DNA from: Erodium maritimum
Taxonomy: Eukaryota > Streptophyta > Magnoliopsida > Geraniales > Geraniaceae
Assembly (NCBI GenBank): GCA_963921825.1
Contig: OY997590.1
Span: forward strand, 51,539,039-51,603,038
DNA length: 64,000 nt
Direction of reading: 5' to 3'
The notes beneath the pieces are model-generated. The model was given only the letters and a program-made list of their open reading frames with translations. It was not told where the DNA came from and did not search any database. A program made the translations under genes and the position numbers. Positions 51,090 to 62,734 of this stretch are shown here, one piece after another (the stretch's first letter is position 1; each line of letters opens with the position of its first letter).

Positions 51090-53461
51090 AAAAAAACTCT
51101 CTTCTAACTCCAAGTGAGGTCCCTTCTACCCTAGCTAGGGTTCAGCCGCCGCCACCATCACCATCGCCGACCACCACCTCCTGCCTCCTCGCCTTCGTCG
51201 TCTCTACACCGAAGCTGCGCTCACCTCCCTCGTCTCATCGCCTCGCCAACTGCTCCCCATCGCTCCGGTCTATCTCCGCCGCCCCCGACGGCTGCCCTGC
51301 GGCCGCCCCTAGCCATTTCCGGCCAGCCAGCTCCGGATCTGCCTCTCCATAGCCACTCCCAGTCGGAAATGACATCAACAGGTCAGATCCAACCCATTTT
51401 GATGTGTCTCATCACGGTCCACCCGACGTGCTAGGGCCTCTCTCCGGCGACCTCCTCACGTCGTCGGTTGAGGCGCTTCCCTCCCCTCCCATGCCGGACC
51501 CCCGGCGGCAGACGGGCCTCCTGGCTCTGAAGGATAAGCCTGGTACGGACCAGGTCGAGTCAAAGGTCTCTGAGGTCCCAGCGACTCTCTCGGACCAGGG
51601 CGGACGTTATCTGGCAGCGAGGGAGTCTCCTTGGGTTCTACTCCCGGCCTCAAACTCCGACGGAGGTGGCTAGATACCGCCCTCCGTCAGATCGGGTACC
51701 TGACACGAACCCTCGGCCATCAGGCGGACGGGGGCCGACGGGCTGCCCAACTGAGATCCAATCGACCCGTATCTCCCCGGTCCCGGATTGGGAGGACGAT
51801 GATGATGAAGTGGTGGTCTCAGAGGAGGGGGTCACACTCTTCACCAAGGGCACGTACCAGTTTTCCCTTGCAGCCAAGGTTGCAGGGGACCGGGTCTACA
51901 ATCAGAATGCCGTCTGTGCGATGATGGTCCAGAAATGGAAGGTGACTGGAATCCAGGTGGAGTTCATGTCCCCGGAGGTTACAAGCTATCATTTCCCGTC
52001 CGCTAAGACGATGGAAAATATCCGACAAAGGGGTCCTTGGAGCTTCAAGGGTTTTCCCCTCTTGATGGAGCCTCTCAGACAATTTGACCGGGAAAATGAG
52101 TTTAATTTCCATCATGTGGAGATCGGGGTCCAGGCGCTCAATATCCTGGGGGTGCCAGGAACGACTACATCTGCGGCCTCATTGCTGACAGTATTGGCAC
52201 CCAGGTCCTATCGGCCCCGATCCCATTGGCTCGCCGGGAGGACATGTTCTTGTGGCTACGTGTCCGGATGGAGTTGCACCGACCTCTACGGAGAAGACTT
52301 CGCCTAAGATTCCCAGGTACCACTACCTCTGCTGTGACTGATTTGCAATATGAGAGGATAGTGGATTTTTTCGCAGGTGTGAAATGTTAACCCACATAAT
52401 TTCGGGTTGCACGACTCAGTTGCCGGGGATTGGTAGGGAAGAGATTCGTTATGGTCCATCTATACTGGCCCCAAATCAGATGAATGTGGATCGGCTGCTG
52501 GGAACGGTCTGGAATACACCCCCCACAGTGACACACCCATCCATCACGTATCTCCTAAGTGATCTGTCCCTGAACCCGATGATTCGCTCCAAGGAAATCA
52601 CTATGGGTGAACATCTACCCGGCGCAGACATTCCGAAGTCTAACAATCTGGCTAAGGTTACCGCAGGAGGGGCAACCAATGACTTGCAGGAGGGAGGGCG
52701 TCAAGCCACTAGACCGCCACTGGGCTTCAGGAAGCCTGACAATCTGGCTAATGTCCACCCTACTGTTGATACTCTAGACCGAGCTGAACCCAGAGATACT
52801 GCAGTGACCGGGGAGGGGAAGGAGAAAGATCCCGAGGGGCAACAGAAAGATCCCCAGGCTGGACTGGAGAAAGGAGGGCCCAGCCGAGGAAAGGGTAAGC
52901 TGACCACCCTGAAGACAAGGAGCGGGTCTTTGTATGCTCGTCCACCGGAGTCGAAGAAGCTGCTGGGTGATCCGAGTCACCAACACCACATAACGGAGTC
53001 GGCCTACCAGAAGGAGGAGAGGGAAGAGTAGTCGGAGGCACTGGTGTCTCCGATGCAGGAATGATCCGACCCGGCAGGGTTGAGTGTAGTCGTCCTCAGA
53101 CTATACCTACAGACCCGAGACAACCAATGCTGGGAGGTCCCAGGCAGCCTGCACACTCATCAAAGTTTATTTATCTATTTTCTTATTATCAGCATTACTT
53201 TTGGGACATTTTATTTCCTGCTTGTTTTCAGACTATTTCTTTTATGTCTCGCTATATTGGGACGATGGTAAGGAGTTGTCTTGAGTTTGTGCCCATGATT
53301 TCAAGAGGGCTATTATTATGGGTCCATGAGCGCCGGGCTTGCTACGTTCGGCCCGGACATACATCTGGAACCCGAGGCAGTCACGCCTCATCATGCTTGA
53401 TTATCTATTTGTATTAATGAAAGTCTCCGATTACCCGTTTCAATATATATATATATATATA
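51084..53461 (+). mobile_element. Non-LTR (LINE-type) retrotransposon lacking ORF2
   Basis: A CT-rich, GC-rich 5' leader (51095-51400) precedes an ORF1-like region (51404-53031), a 3' region, and the end GATTACCCGTTTCAATATATA with a (TA)n tail (53443-53461). No endonuclease or reverse transcriptase is present, so it is a non-autonomous derivative. Confidence 0.78.
51404..53031 (+). pseudogene. LINE ORF1-like (DUF4283-type) protein, frameshifted
   Basis: Three overlapping frames together resemble plant LINE ORF1. The N-terminal linker frame (51404-51673) changes to PDWEDDDDEVVVSEEGVTLF (51666 on), followed by VQKWKVTGIQVEFMSPEVTS and RQRGPWSFKGFPLLMEPLRQ, the DUF4283 core. After GVQALNILG the frame shifts again (ARREDMFLWLRV in another frame). 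A CEMLTHIISGC stretch (about 52382) corresponds to the zinc-knuckle region, and RYGPSILAP to the common end of the domain. The last part (to 53031) is a hydrophilic tail. ORF1 binds RNA in LINE particles. At least two frameshifts make it non-functional. Confidence 0.75.
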
Positions 53462-53620
53462 AGTGCATGATGCAAGCATCTTACACAAATCTTTGTCTAT
53501 AATCTATTTTAAATAATAAGGACATTTACATTACATTACAACACATCAAAATCTATTATTTTTAATCGATAAAAATATTACTTATTTCATCATTAATAAC
53601 CGTAAATTTTATAAGATCTC
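53462..53620. other. AT-rich spacer
   Basis: No gene or repeat recognised; simple AT-rich sequence between two retroposons. Confidence 0.5.
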
Positions 53621-54507
53621 CCCTCGTGAACTCTGTTGGGGTTTTCCCTATGAGCTATGTTAGGGCTTCTTTTGAGCCGCCTCTAGCCATCGTGATGTTG
53701 GCTTCCTTCCGTCCCCGACGAAATGTCTCCCGATCTTGTTCGGTTTTCCCTCTACAACGCTGGTGGTTTTCGTCTGGCTCACGACGTCAATCGACCACAC
53801 CACCTTGGAGTCTCGCGATCTCCTTGTATCGGATGATCTCTTCGAATCGACCCTCGTTGCCTTTGAAGTCGCCACCTACGCGTCCTTCTTCCTGGCCTCT
53901 ACCACCGTTGTCCCGATCCCCATCGTTGAGCCCACAATCGATTCCATCCTCTGAGCAGCCCCCCACTACCTCTAAAGCCGCCATTGAAGGCGTCATCAAT
54001 GGCCTCACATCAGATCATCTCTCTTGATCGACCCCCATTGCCTCTAAAGCCACCCCGGTGCGTCCTTCTCCCTGGCCTCCATCACCGCACCCTCATTCGA
54101 TTCTGGATCTGGCTAATTGAGTGGGTCTTTTTTATGTTATCTAATTTCGTTTTTGCAGGGTTAATAGTTAGTGAGCGCAGATTCAGAGCTTCTACCTAAG
54201 GATTCAGGGACTTTTACCGAGAGGGATCCCTAAATCACATCTACCATCTTCGCTCTCCTCTCGTTGAACTGATGAAAGCAGGTTTTGTCCACTCTACACA
54301 AAGTATGCAGCGTTTAGGCAAAACCTTGAGCAGCCATAGTCAGTTTCGTCATAGTTTACTTGACATATATCGCTTCTTCAACATCGTTTGTAACGGTTCA
54401 GTGTTCTCAGATTTATTTGTCAAGAGACCTTCTAAGGCTCTACACATTGTAATGGCTCTTTTCGTACTATATTAATGAAATATATGCACATTTTCGTCAA
54501 AAAAAAC
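53621..54507 (+). mobile_element. Probable truncated non-LTR retroposon
   Basis: A GC-rich body with no believable reading frame ends in ATTAATGAAATATATGCACA followed by TTTTCGTCAAAAAAAA. The ATTAATGAAATATATGC...AAAA end is a common plant LINE 3' end. The 5' end is approximate and I saw no clear target duplication. Confidence 0.6.
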
Positions 54508-54552
54508 ATCCAGAAGTTTTAAATATAGTTTATCAACTCTCTAATCATATAT

Positions 54553-55581
54553 TTTTTTATCAGTGAAGACAAATTTAAATAAACAAGCTCTTTGAGCAGG
54601 GGAAGAGCAAACTAAGAGCATTCCTTGAAGGAACCTCAACCAAGATCCCTCAACAAACTGAGGTAAGACAGATTACACCAGAATCAGAAAAATATTACAA
54701 CAAGACGCAATAAAAGTACAAGATAGAAAAGCTACCAAGAAGAACAAGAGAAAAAAAAGTTTGAAAACCAAGAAGTAACCACCAATAAGCCCAAGAAAAC
54801 CTTCCAATTCCATGAGATTCCCCTTCCTAACTGAAACAAAAGCAAAGACAAGGTTCACTGTCTGCTCAAAAGAGCCATACACCATATAACGAGAATAACG
54901 AGGCCTTTCGGTAGTCGGCGGCCGGGACCGTAGACGGTTGAGCAAAACCAGTATAGAAAATACTGGATCTCGCAAAACCAACAACCCTAAATCGAATGGC
55001 TTTCGAGGGCAGGGGTACCCAAAGATTTCACCGACGATCAGCACCGAAATACCGGTGAGCCAAAATCATCACAAGGCCGGAAAGAATTGAAGACCAAACG
55101 AAGAGTTTTGGGGAGGGGAGAGAGGATAAAATCAAAGTAAACCTTTGTCAGAGAAGCCAAACCATACCGGCTAGGCCTAAAGACTGTCCCGTAGTCCAGA
55201 TCTAGAGGCGGAGTAGACGAAGGAGAGAAACGCGCATCCCTAGGAGAAAATCCAACCAACGCCATCCTCGGCGAGGAAAGGTGTCCCACTATAAGAGGTG
55301 GAGGAAATTTCCCGGATCTGGGAAGAGTGGCACCACTGCCGCTACCCCGAAGGACCAGACACCAAAACGACATATCCTCAAGCGTCCTCATCGGAGAAGA
55401 TGAGGAAAGTCGTCCCACGTCTGTATCTAAACCGTCTCTTGATTGAGAAGCACCGATAGAAGAAGGGGACGAAGTAAAGAAGTAGATAGGTGAGGGTGAA
55501 AGAGCTGAAAAGGGGAAGAAAGGGAGGCCACCGCCAGCAACCTCCACGGAAGCAGAGATCGCTGGCGGGGGAAAGTGGCTT
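54553..55581 (-). mobile_element. Probable non-LTR retroposon fragment, minus strand
   Basis: Read on the minus strand it starts within GC-rich sequence (cut by the LTR at 55582) and ends GTCTTCACTGATAAAAAAAT, a LINE-like tail. The frames at 54673-55044 and 55038-55547 have no recognised domain and I do not call them genes. Confidence 0.55.
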
Positions 55582-56149
55582 TGTCACGCCCCAATTTCAG
55601 CGAACCGAACTCGCGACGCGAACATTTAAAATAATAAAACATTTTGAAACCTTTTACAATTAAATCACTTTAAAAATCCAGTTTAGTTCAACAAAGAATA
55701 AAATTTACATCTTAAACACAAGTCCCAATAATTGGACAAAACGAGGTACACGTCACTAGACTCAAAAACTCCTAGAACCCACTTCAAGCTCTTCAAGCTT
55801 CAGAAGCTCACCTAAACCAGCCTGTGAACGGTACCTGTAGGAAAAGCAGCTAGGGGTGAGCGTTCGCTCACCACCACAGATAACAGACTGACTAAGGCAT
55901 AATTAGCAGAATAAGCCGGTGACACCAACAACGACTCAAAGACACACACACACGACCAAAGTACTTTCCTCAACCGACTCAACACTCGGACACGTTATGT
56001 AGACCCCACACTACGATTGACGACCTCCTCCAAGACACGACTGACAACCACACAATACCAAACAAGATCACAAAGGATCGCAAATCAGCTGCTCAGTAAC
56101 CAATCTCTGTATCTCTCGCCCTTTACCGATCACCGACGTGGTCAGGCGG

Positions 56150-56335
56150 TCGACCTGTCGCGCAACTTCTCCCGATCCCAGTCGGGAGGCTAACCCACAA
56201 CCTCTCCGCTTCACCCGATCCCAGTCGGGTGGTTAGCCACACCCGCGCGTCCTTCCCCCGATCCCAGTCGGGGAGCTAGCCCACAACCCCTCCGCTTCTC
56301 CCGATCCCATTCGGGAGGCTAGCTACACCACACAA
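56150..56335. repeat. 43-nt tandem repeat in the LTR of Gypsy element 1
   Basis: GATCCCAGTCGGG boxes at 56174, 56217, 56260 and 56303, each 43 nt apart. Confidence 0.9.
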
Positions 56336-56439
56336 CCTCCACCAGTATCAAGTAACCAATCACAATCACAAACAAGTTCAAACAGACAGTAACGACACCG
56401 GTGACAACTCCACAGGCACTCAAGGCCAACAAGACACCA

Positions 56440-56815
56440 ACAACCAAACACAGGTTCAACAACCCTACGGGCCCTCATGGCCACCCAAGACACCAACGGT
56501 ACAGTACGGGTTCACAACCCCACGGGCACTCACGGCCACTAAAACACCGAAACGACAACACGGGCTCTCATGGCCACCCAAGACTCAGCAATAAGTAACA
56601 CAGGCTCTCAAGGCCACCCAAACTTGACAATAAATAACACGGCTCTCAAGGCCACCCAACTCAACAATAAATAACACGGGCTCTCAAGGCCACCCAAACT
56701 CAACAATAATTAACGCACAACAACCTCCGGCATAATCGATGCCTCCAACAGTCCTAAGATCACTAGTTTCACAACAACCTCCGGGCATGGTCATATGCCT
56801 CCAGTAAAACAATTA
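56440..56815. repeat. Tandem GGGCTCTCAAGGCCACCC repeats in the LTR of Gypsy element 1
   Basis: Five or six copies with AACTCAACAATAAATAACAC linkers, then CCTCCGGCAT/CCTCCGGGCATGGTCATATG units, as in the other family members. Confidence 0.85.
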
Positions 56816-57894
56816 TCGCTAAGTTCTCTGCTCCTACGACACTACTAAGTGTCACATGCATTTCCCGTATTCGCTACGTTCCCGTATCATGCATTTCTAA
56901 TATTCGATAACCTAAATAACCCACGACACCCCGGTGTCACATGCAATTCTACAGTTAACTTTCCCTAGTCAGGGACGAGATCCGGCTACTTTTCCCTACC
57001 TCACGACGAAACTACAGCAGCGTCTCCTAGCTGCTGACGACCGGGCCAACGCCGTCTTCCAGGGCGAAGTCCGCGTCTGGATGTAACTCCGGTTTTCCAT
57101 TCGATCGAAGCCGCACTCGTAAGGAAACGGTGGACGGGCGGTGGTCGCGATGCCGGTCGTGGCGGCGGAGCAAGGCGTGGCTCCGCCTCAGATCTAGACG
57201 AGACCGGCGAGGGTTTCGGGTCTGTGAGCGTGCCGGCGAGCTCACCTTGCCTCTGGACGTTCCCGGCGACGGCGAGGGCTCGGTTGCGCGCGGTTGAAGA
57301 CGGTGGCGGCGAGAACTCGTAGAGGACGGCGGGACGAGGGCGCGGCTGCGAGGAGGAAGAGAGGGAGGTCGGAGATGTAGAGATGGAGGCGGGAGGTCGG
57401 AGCTGGTGTGGTCGGGATCGAGAAAACGAAGAAGGGAGAGCGAGGAACAGCCGGAGAAGAAGACGGATGGGCAAGGGGAAGCGGAGATGGTGGAGCTCGG
57501 TGAGGGAGTGGCGGCCGGAACGTGAAGGGGTGGTGTTCAGTTTCAGAGAGGCGAAGAGAAGACGAAGACGAAGAGAAGGAGACTGCGTTGAAACGAAATT
57601 AGGGTTTTACCCTAATTTCGTGCTTAAATAGCACAGAATCAGGCCTCAGATAGTGGTTTGGGCCTCTCGGCCCAACAACCAGTTCGGCTGGGTCAGGCCT
57701 GGCTGGACCTGCGGTTCTGGTCGGGTCTGACCGACCCAACTTCAATTTTTTTTTTTTGCAAAAGCTAATTAAATTCCGATCCGATTTCTTCCCACTACGA
57801 CGTTACCAAACAACCGACCCGATTTTCGACCTCGACGTTCCGATCGATAAAGAAAATTATTAAATTAAACTTTTTAACCGGAGCGGTCTTCACA

Positions 57895-59178
57895 GTCTTC
57901 CCCCCTTAAAAGAATTTCGTCCTCGAAATTTAGAGCGACCGTGCTCACTTAATCCCACCTCAGGGAACGTCCGATTAAAACCCCAGTCACACTCTTTCAA
58001 GCACCGGAAAACACTTAAGTCACTTAGCCGATACCGAAATCCTCCACAGGTGGAGACATCACATCGCCTCACGCAACTTGGTCGAGACTTCCTATACCGG
58101 AATCATCTGTCGGTATAGGTATCATACCAGAACAAAACTCACAACGTACTTAAAACAGACCAACACACGGACACTTCTCTTCGGCTACTCGCTCGTTTAG
58201 CCAAATACTGCGTACCCAACAACAAAAGAAGTCCACCTTTCGTTACTCGGACAGTCGTCACTGGACTCCGAACGTGGTCACGCCCTGACCAACCACCCAC
58301 GGTACACAAGTAAATAACACGCAAACTCAACCAGTTTACAGGTCGATTCACCCTCGTGGTGTCGCCACAACACCAGTTCTAAGCGGACAACCTTTCCGCG
58401 CAGGACCCGCTCTCGTGGATCCCTTTCCCACTTCGGTTTCTCCTTACACGGGACATCACTCGTTGCCTCGACATCTGCCCACTCAATGACGTACTCAAGA
58501 CCTCGAAATGCCCGATACACCGCGAGGCTAACCCGCCTCCGCCGTGGTTGAAACGCATTAGTCCATCTTTCGGACTCACCTCCAGGAATACATGACCACT
58601 GATTGCTGACTCGAGAGGTCGGCGCCGTCTGTCAGCATAGTTCCTGCTGACTCTGCACGGTCTTCAACCGCTCACGCTACGGCAAGACCGACTAAGCTGT
58701 CCCTCGGTCCAGTTCTAGACCCAGTAAACTCTTATTCCTCTCTTTTGCCCAGCACACGGGCGATCGACCCGGCCTACCATATAACGCTCCGAACGGTGCC
58801 ATCATGATACTGGCCTGTAAGATGTTGTGGTAGGCGAACTAGGCTGACAGTTCACGAAACCCATCGTGACGTGCCCCCCATTTCAACTATGCGACCCGCA
58901 GTGGTTGCAGTAAACCAGCGGGATGCTGTTGTTCGGCTCTCACCTGCCGATGAGTGAGGCACCGCGATACCAATTTCGCGACCGCTCTCCGCATCCCGCT
59001 CCACTAGACATGCCACCTGATGCCGCGCTCCTCTTAGTACCATTCACGTGCACTGTTAGATGCGAATGCTGCGACTCTCGCAGCTCGTCGCCTCCCCCGT
59101 CACGCGGTATGTACAAACCTCCGCGATATCGTAACTCTCAATTAGCACAATGATCCCAGCCCTCGGCGTCAGCACTGC
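57895..59178 (-). pseudogene. 3' end of Gypsy pol (element 1), truncated by nesting
   Basis: On the minus strand after the interruption, decayed integrase sequence (59043-58852: VERDAESGREIGIAVPHSSA) is followed by the chromodomain-like C-terminus (MYRAFRGLEYVIEWADVEAT and VLRGKVVRLELVLWRHHEGE, 58520-58310), the typical end of a plant Gypsy polyprotein. Then comes the polypurine tract at 57895-57910. The same segments exist in element 2. The remainder of pol is displaced by the insertion at 59179. Confidence 0.78.
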
Positions 59179-59754
59179 TGTCACGCCCCAATTTCAGTAA
59201 ACCGAACTCGGGACGCGAACGATTAAAATAAGAAAACACTTTGAAAACATTTCCATTAAAACACTTTACAATACCAGTTTAGTTCAACAAAAGGATAATT
59301 ACAATTCAAAATAAAACGTCCCACAAGCGGACAAAAAGGCGAGGTATCCGTCGCTAGACCAAAAGTAAAAAAACCCGGACTCCGCTCCTAGGTCCACAAG
59401 CTTTGAGAGCTCACCTAGTCCGTTCCACGAACAGTACCTGTAGGAAAAGCAGCTAGGGGTGAGCGTTCGCTCACCACCACGGATAACAGACTGACTACGG
59501 CATAATTAGAAGACAATGCCGGTAACACCAACAACAAACTGAACCCCGGGGATCACTGTCCCCAACCCAAGTACTCTGACTGACAAACACCCACGGTGAC
59601 CTTCCTCGAACGACTCAACACTCAAACACGTAAGTAGACCCGACACAACGATCGACGACCTCCTCCAAAGACACGACTGACAACCACGCAATACCAAACA
59701 AGATCGCAAAGGATCGCAAACCAGCTGCTCAGTAACCAATCTCTGTATCCTGCC

Positions 59755-59970
59755 CTTCCGATCCCAGTCGGTACAGGCGGTCGACCTGTCGCGCAACTTC
59801 CCCCGATCCCAGTCGGGGGGCTAACCCACAACCTCTCCGCTTCACCCGATCCCAGTCGGGTGGTTAGCCACACCCACGCGTCCTTCCCCCGATCCCAGTC
59901 GGGGAGCTAGCCCACAACCCCTCCGCTTCTCCCGATCCCAGTCGGGAGGCTAGCTACACCACACAACCTC
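59755..59970. repeat. 43-nt tandem repeat in the LTR of Gypsy element 2
   Basis: GATCCCAGTCGGG boxes at 59805, 59848, 59891 and 59934 (43 nt steps), plus a further GATCCCAGTCGG at 59760. Confidence 0.9.
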
Positions 59971-60099
59971 CACCAGTATCAGGTAACCAAACACAATCAC
60001 AAACAAGTTCAAACAGACAGTGACGACACCGGTGACAACTCCACAGGCACTCAAGGCCAACAAGACACCAACAACCAAACACAGGTTCAACAACCCTAC

Positions 60100-60500
60100 G
60101 GGCCCTCATGGCCACCCAAGACACCAACGGTAAAGTACGGGTTCACAACCCCACGGGCACTCACGGCCACTAAAACACCGAAACGACAACACGGGCTCTC
60201 ATGGCCACCCAAGACTCAGCAGTAAATAACACGGGCTCTCAAGGCCACCCAAACTCAACAACAAAAAACATGGGCTCTCAAGGCCACCCAAACTCAACAA
60301 CAAATAACACGGGCTCTCAAGGCCACCCAAACTCAACAACAATTAACACGCAACAACCTCCGGCATAATCGATGCCTCCAACAGTCCTAAGATCGCTAGT
60401 TTCACAAACAACCTCCGGGCATGGTCATATGCCTCCAGTACTCCTAATATCGATAAGTTCGCAATCAACCTCCGGGCATGGTCATATGCCTCCAGTAAAT
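60100..60500. repeat. Tandem GGGCTCTCAAGGCCACCC and CATGGTCATATGCC repeats in the LTR of Gypsy element 2
   Basis: Four or five copies of the first type, then three of the second. Arrangement as in 42060-42400 and 56440-56815. Confidence 0.85.
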
Positions 60501-62734
60501 CAGTTAACGCTAAGTTCTCTGTTCCTACGACACTACTAAGTGTCACATGCATTTCCAGTAACTACCAAGTTCCCGTAGCATGCCTTTCTAACAAACGCTA
60601 CAATCCCGTATCATGCATTTCTAATATTCAAATAAACCTATTCGACCCACGACACCCCGGTGTCACATGCAATTCTACTGTTAACTTTCCCTAGTCAGGG
60701 CCGAGATCCGGCTACTTTTCCCTACCTCGTAAGCAACTCCAAAAGCGCTCCACTAAACCCGAGATGATCGCAGTCACTCGTCGAGCCTCCCTTTGCCTCG
60801 GTCCGCAGCACGATCTAAAAGAACACAGGTTTAACTCACTTTTAAACTAGTACGAACATGCCAAAGATTAAATAAACTCGACGCCCAAACGTAACCCCGA
60901 CAATGTCGATGAAGGACCCTTAAAGGCCCGATTCGCCCGACATGGCGAATCTGCCCGGGTTTTGTAAATTGCTTTCCGGGCTCTCCCTCGATCGGAGCCG
61001 GACTCTAAATTTAAAACAAAGCCCCAAATTACTAACGGTTCCGCCGTTAAGCTAACGGCTACGATTTGTCCAATTTAAATACGACAGTTGTCTTTTACAC
61101 TCGAACGGGCTAACAGTAGGGTTACAACGAATCGGGTTCGAGCGCCCGCGCACCGAACCCAGATTTGATCTACACCCAGTTAAAACCCCTTTTTAACTTA
61201 AAACCGTCTTTGAACTCCTTTGCTTTGTTTAATTCCGACTTCGAATTTAAAACAAACGATTTCCTTCCGCTCGTTTCCAAACTCGATATTTTTGGTCCAA
61301 AACTCTTATAAAGTCGATTTGATTTCGTTTCCCTTTTTCGCTTTAATCTTAACTCGAGTCTAAACTTAACAATCGACTTTCGCTTTATAACCCGCTTAAC
61401 CTACCCGATCTAGTTTTAACGATAACTATTAAACGTCCGAACGATAAAGATCTAACCTTTATTCTAACGCTGATTTTCATTTTACAACCAGTTTAAACTC
61501 AACTTTTCACACTTAACAGATTCAAAACAAACGTAAAGAACATAATAACGATATCTTATATTTTGTCGTTCTTTACAATTTCAGATTACAACGTTTACAA
61601 TAATCCTTTAAACAAAACCAGATTTTTACGTTTTTCTGTTCTGTTCCTTTCCATTTCGGGAGCTCCGTTCCATCCCGACCGGATCTGAACGAACTCGGGA
61701 ACGGGAAAGCAAAGACGAAGAACGGGATCGGGTTCGATGCGGCCGACCACCGGCGCCGGTCGACCGAGATTCCACGGACCGAGAACTCACCGTAAAGGGG
61801 ACGGTGGCGTGCGGTGGAGATCGGCGGTGGGAGCGGCGGTGGTGGCTCGGCTGAGCCTTCCGGTGGTAGGACGGCGACGGAAGAAGACGGCCGGCGGTGG
61901 ACACGGCCGGGATGGCACCGGCGGTGCACGACCTTCTTCACGGCGGCCTCCACGTTCTCGGTCTCGGGGCCGAGCACAACGCCCTCGGTGACCTCGCCCA
62001 CGGCGGTGGCTCCGGCGGTCACGGCGTGGAGGGAAAGGACGGCGGCGGCTCGGTGGTCGTGAAACGGACAGAGGAGATGGTGGAGGCTGGTGGTGGCATG
62101 AGAGGAGTGGCCGGAGATGGAGGGGCTCGGTGAGGGACGGGATCTGAGAGGGAGGTGGAAGAGGGGCTCGACGGCGGTGGCTACTGGTGTGGGAGGACGG
62201 TGACCGGACGGAGAAGGAGGGGAGACGGGGGCGGCGTGGGGACGTGGTTGGGGTCGGAGAAGAAGGAGGAGGGGGCTCGGCGTGGGGAAGACGGGACGGC
62301 GAAGGCGAGAGCTGGCCGGGTACCTCGCCGGCGACGGCGTGAGGAGGAGGGAGATGAGGATTCGACGAAGAAGAAGGGGAACTCGGGAGAGGGTCGGCAG
62401 AAACGAAGGAGGAGGAGAAATTAGGGTTTCTAAACCCTAATTTTGCGTTTTATAGGGAAGCTGGCAGATGGGCGGGCCTGGCTTCTTGGGCCACTGAAGA
62501 GAGACGGGCCGCACGGCCCAACCGCGACCAACAGGGCCGGGTTGGCCTGACCGGGTCCGCGGGTCTGGTCGGGTCTGCCCGGTCCAATTCCTTTTTTTTT
62601 CTTTTTTTTCTTTTTCTTTTTCTTTTCTTTTCCCTTAGCAAACGATCACCAATTTCAACTCGATTTTCCCACCTCGACGTTTCATGACGATAAAATTTAA
62701 TATTTTGCTTCTTTTAATTTAGCCGATCTTTACA

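Larger units (their letters stand above)
55582..57894 (-). repeat. 3' LTR of Gypsy element 1
   Basis: 2313 bp, TGTCACGCC...TTCACA on the plus strand. It is followed by the polypurine tract (reversed: AAGGGGGGAAGAC) and pol remnants, so it is the 3' LTR on the minus strand. It shares its TGTCACGCCCCAATTTCAG end with the solo LTR and the LTR of element 2. Confidence 0.88.
59179..62734 (-). repeat. 3' LTR of Gypsy element 2
   Basis: 3556 bp, TGTCACGCC...TCTTTACA on the plus strand, followed by ATCTTCCCCCCTT (polypurine tract, reversed). It is inserted in the pol of element 1; a possible duplication copy is ACTGC (59174-59178), with the partner outside the window. Confidence 0.87.

Noticed and set aside
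53626..54027. 133-codon frame in GC-rich sequence
   Set aside because: No domain, overlaps other frames on both strands, and lies in a retroposon body with a LINE-type 3' end.
54673..55547. Two minus-strand frames of 123 and 169 codons
   Set aside because: No recognisable motif; sequence ends like a LINE 3' end and is treated as retroposon.
61573..62424. Several overlapping Gly/Arg/Ser-rich frames
   Set aside because: Compositional frames within the GC-rich part of the Gypsy element 2 LTR.
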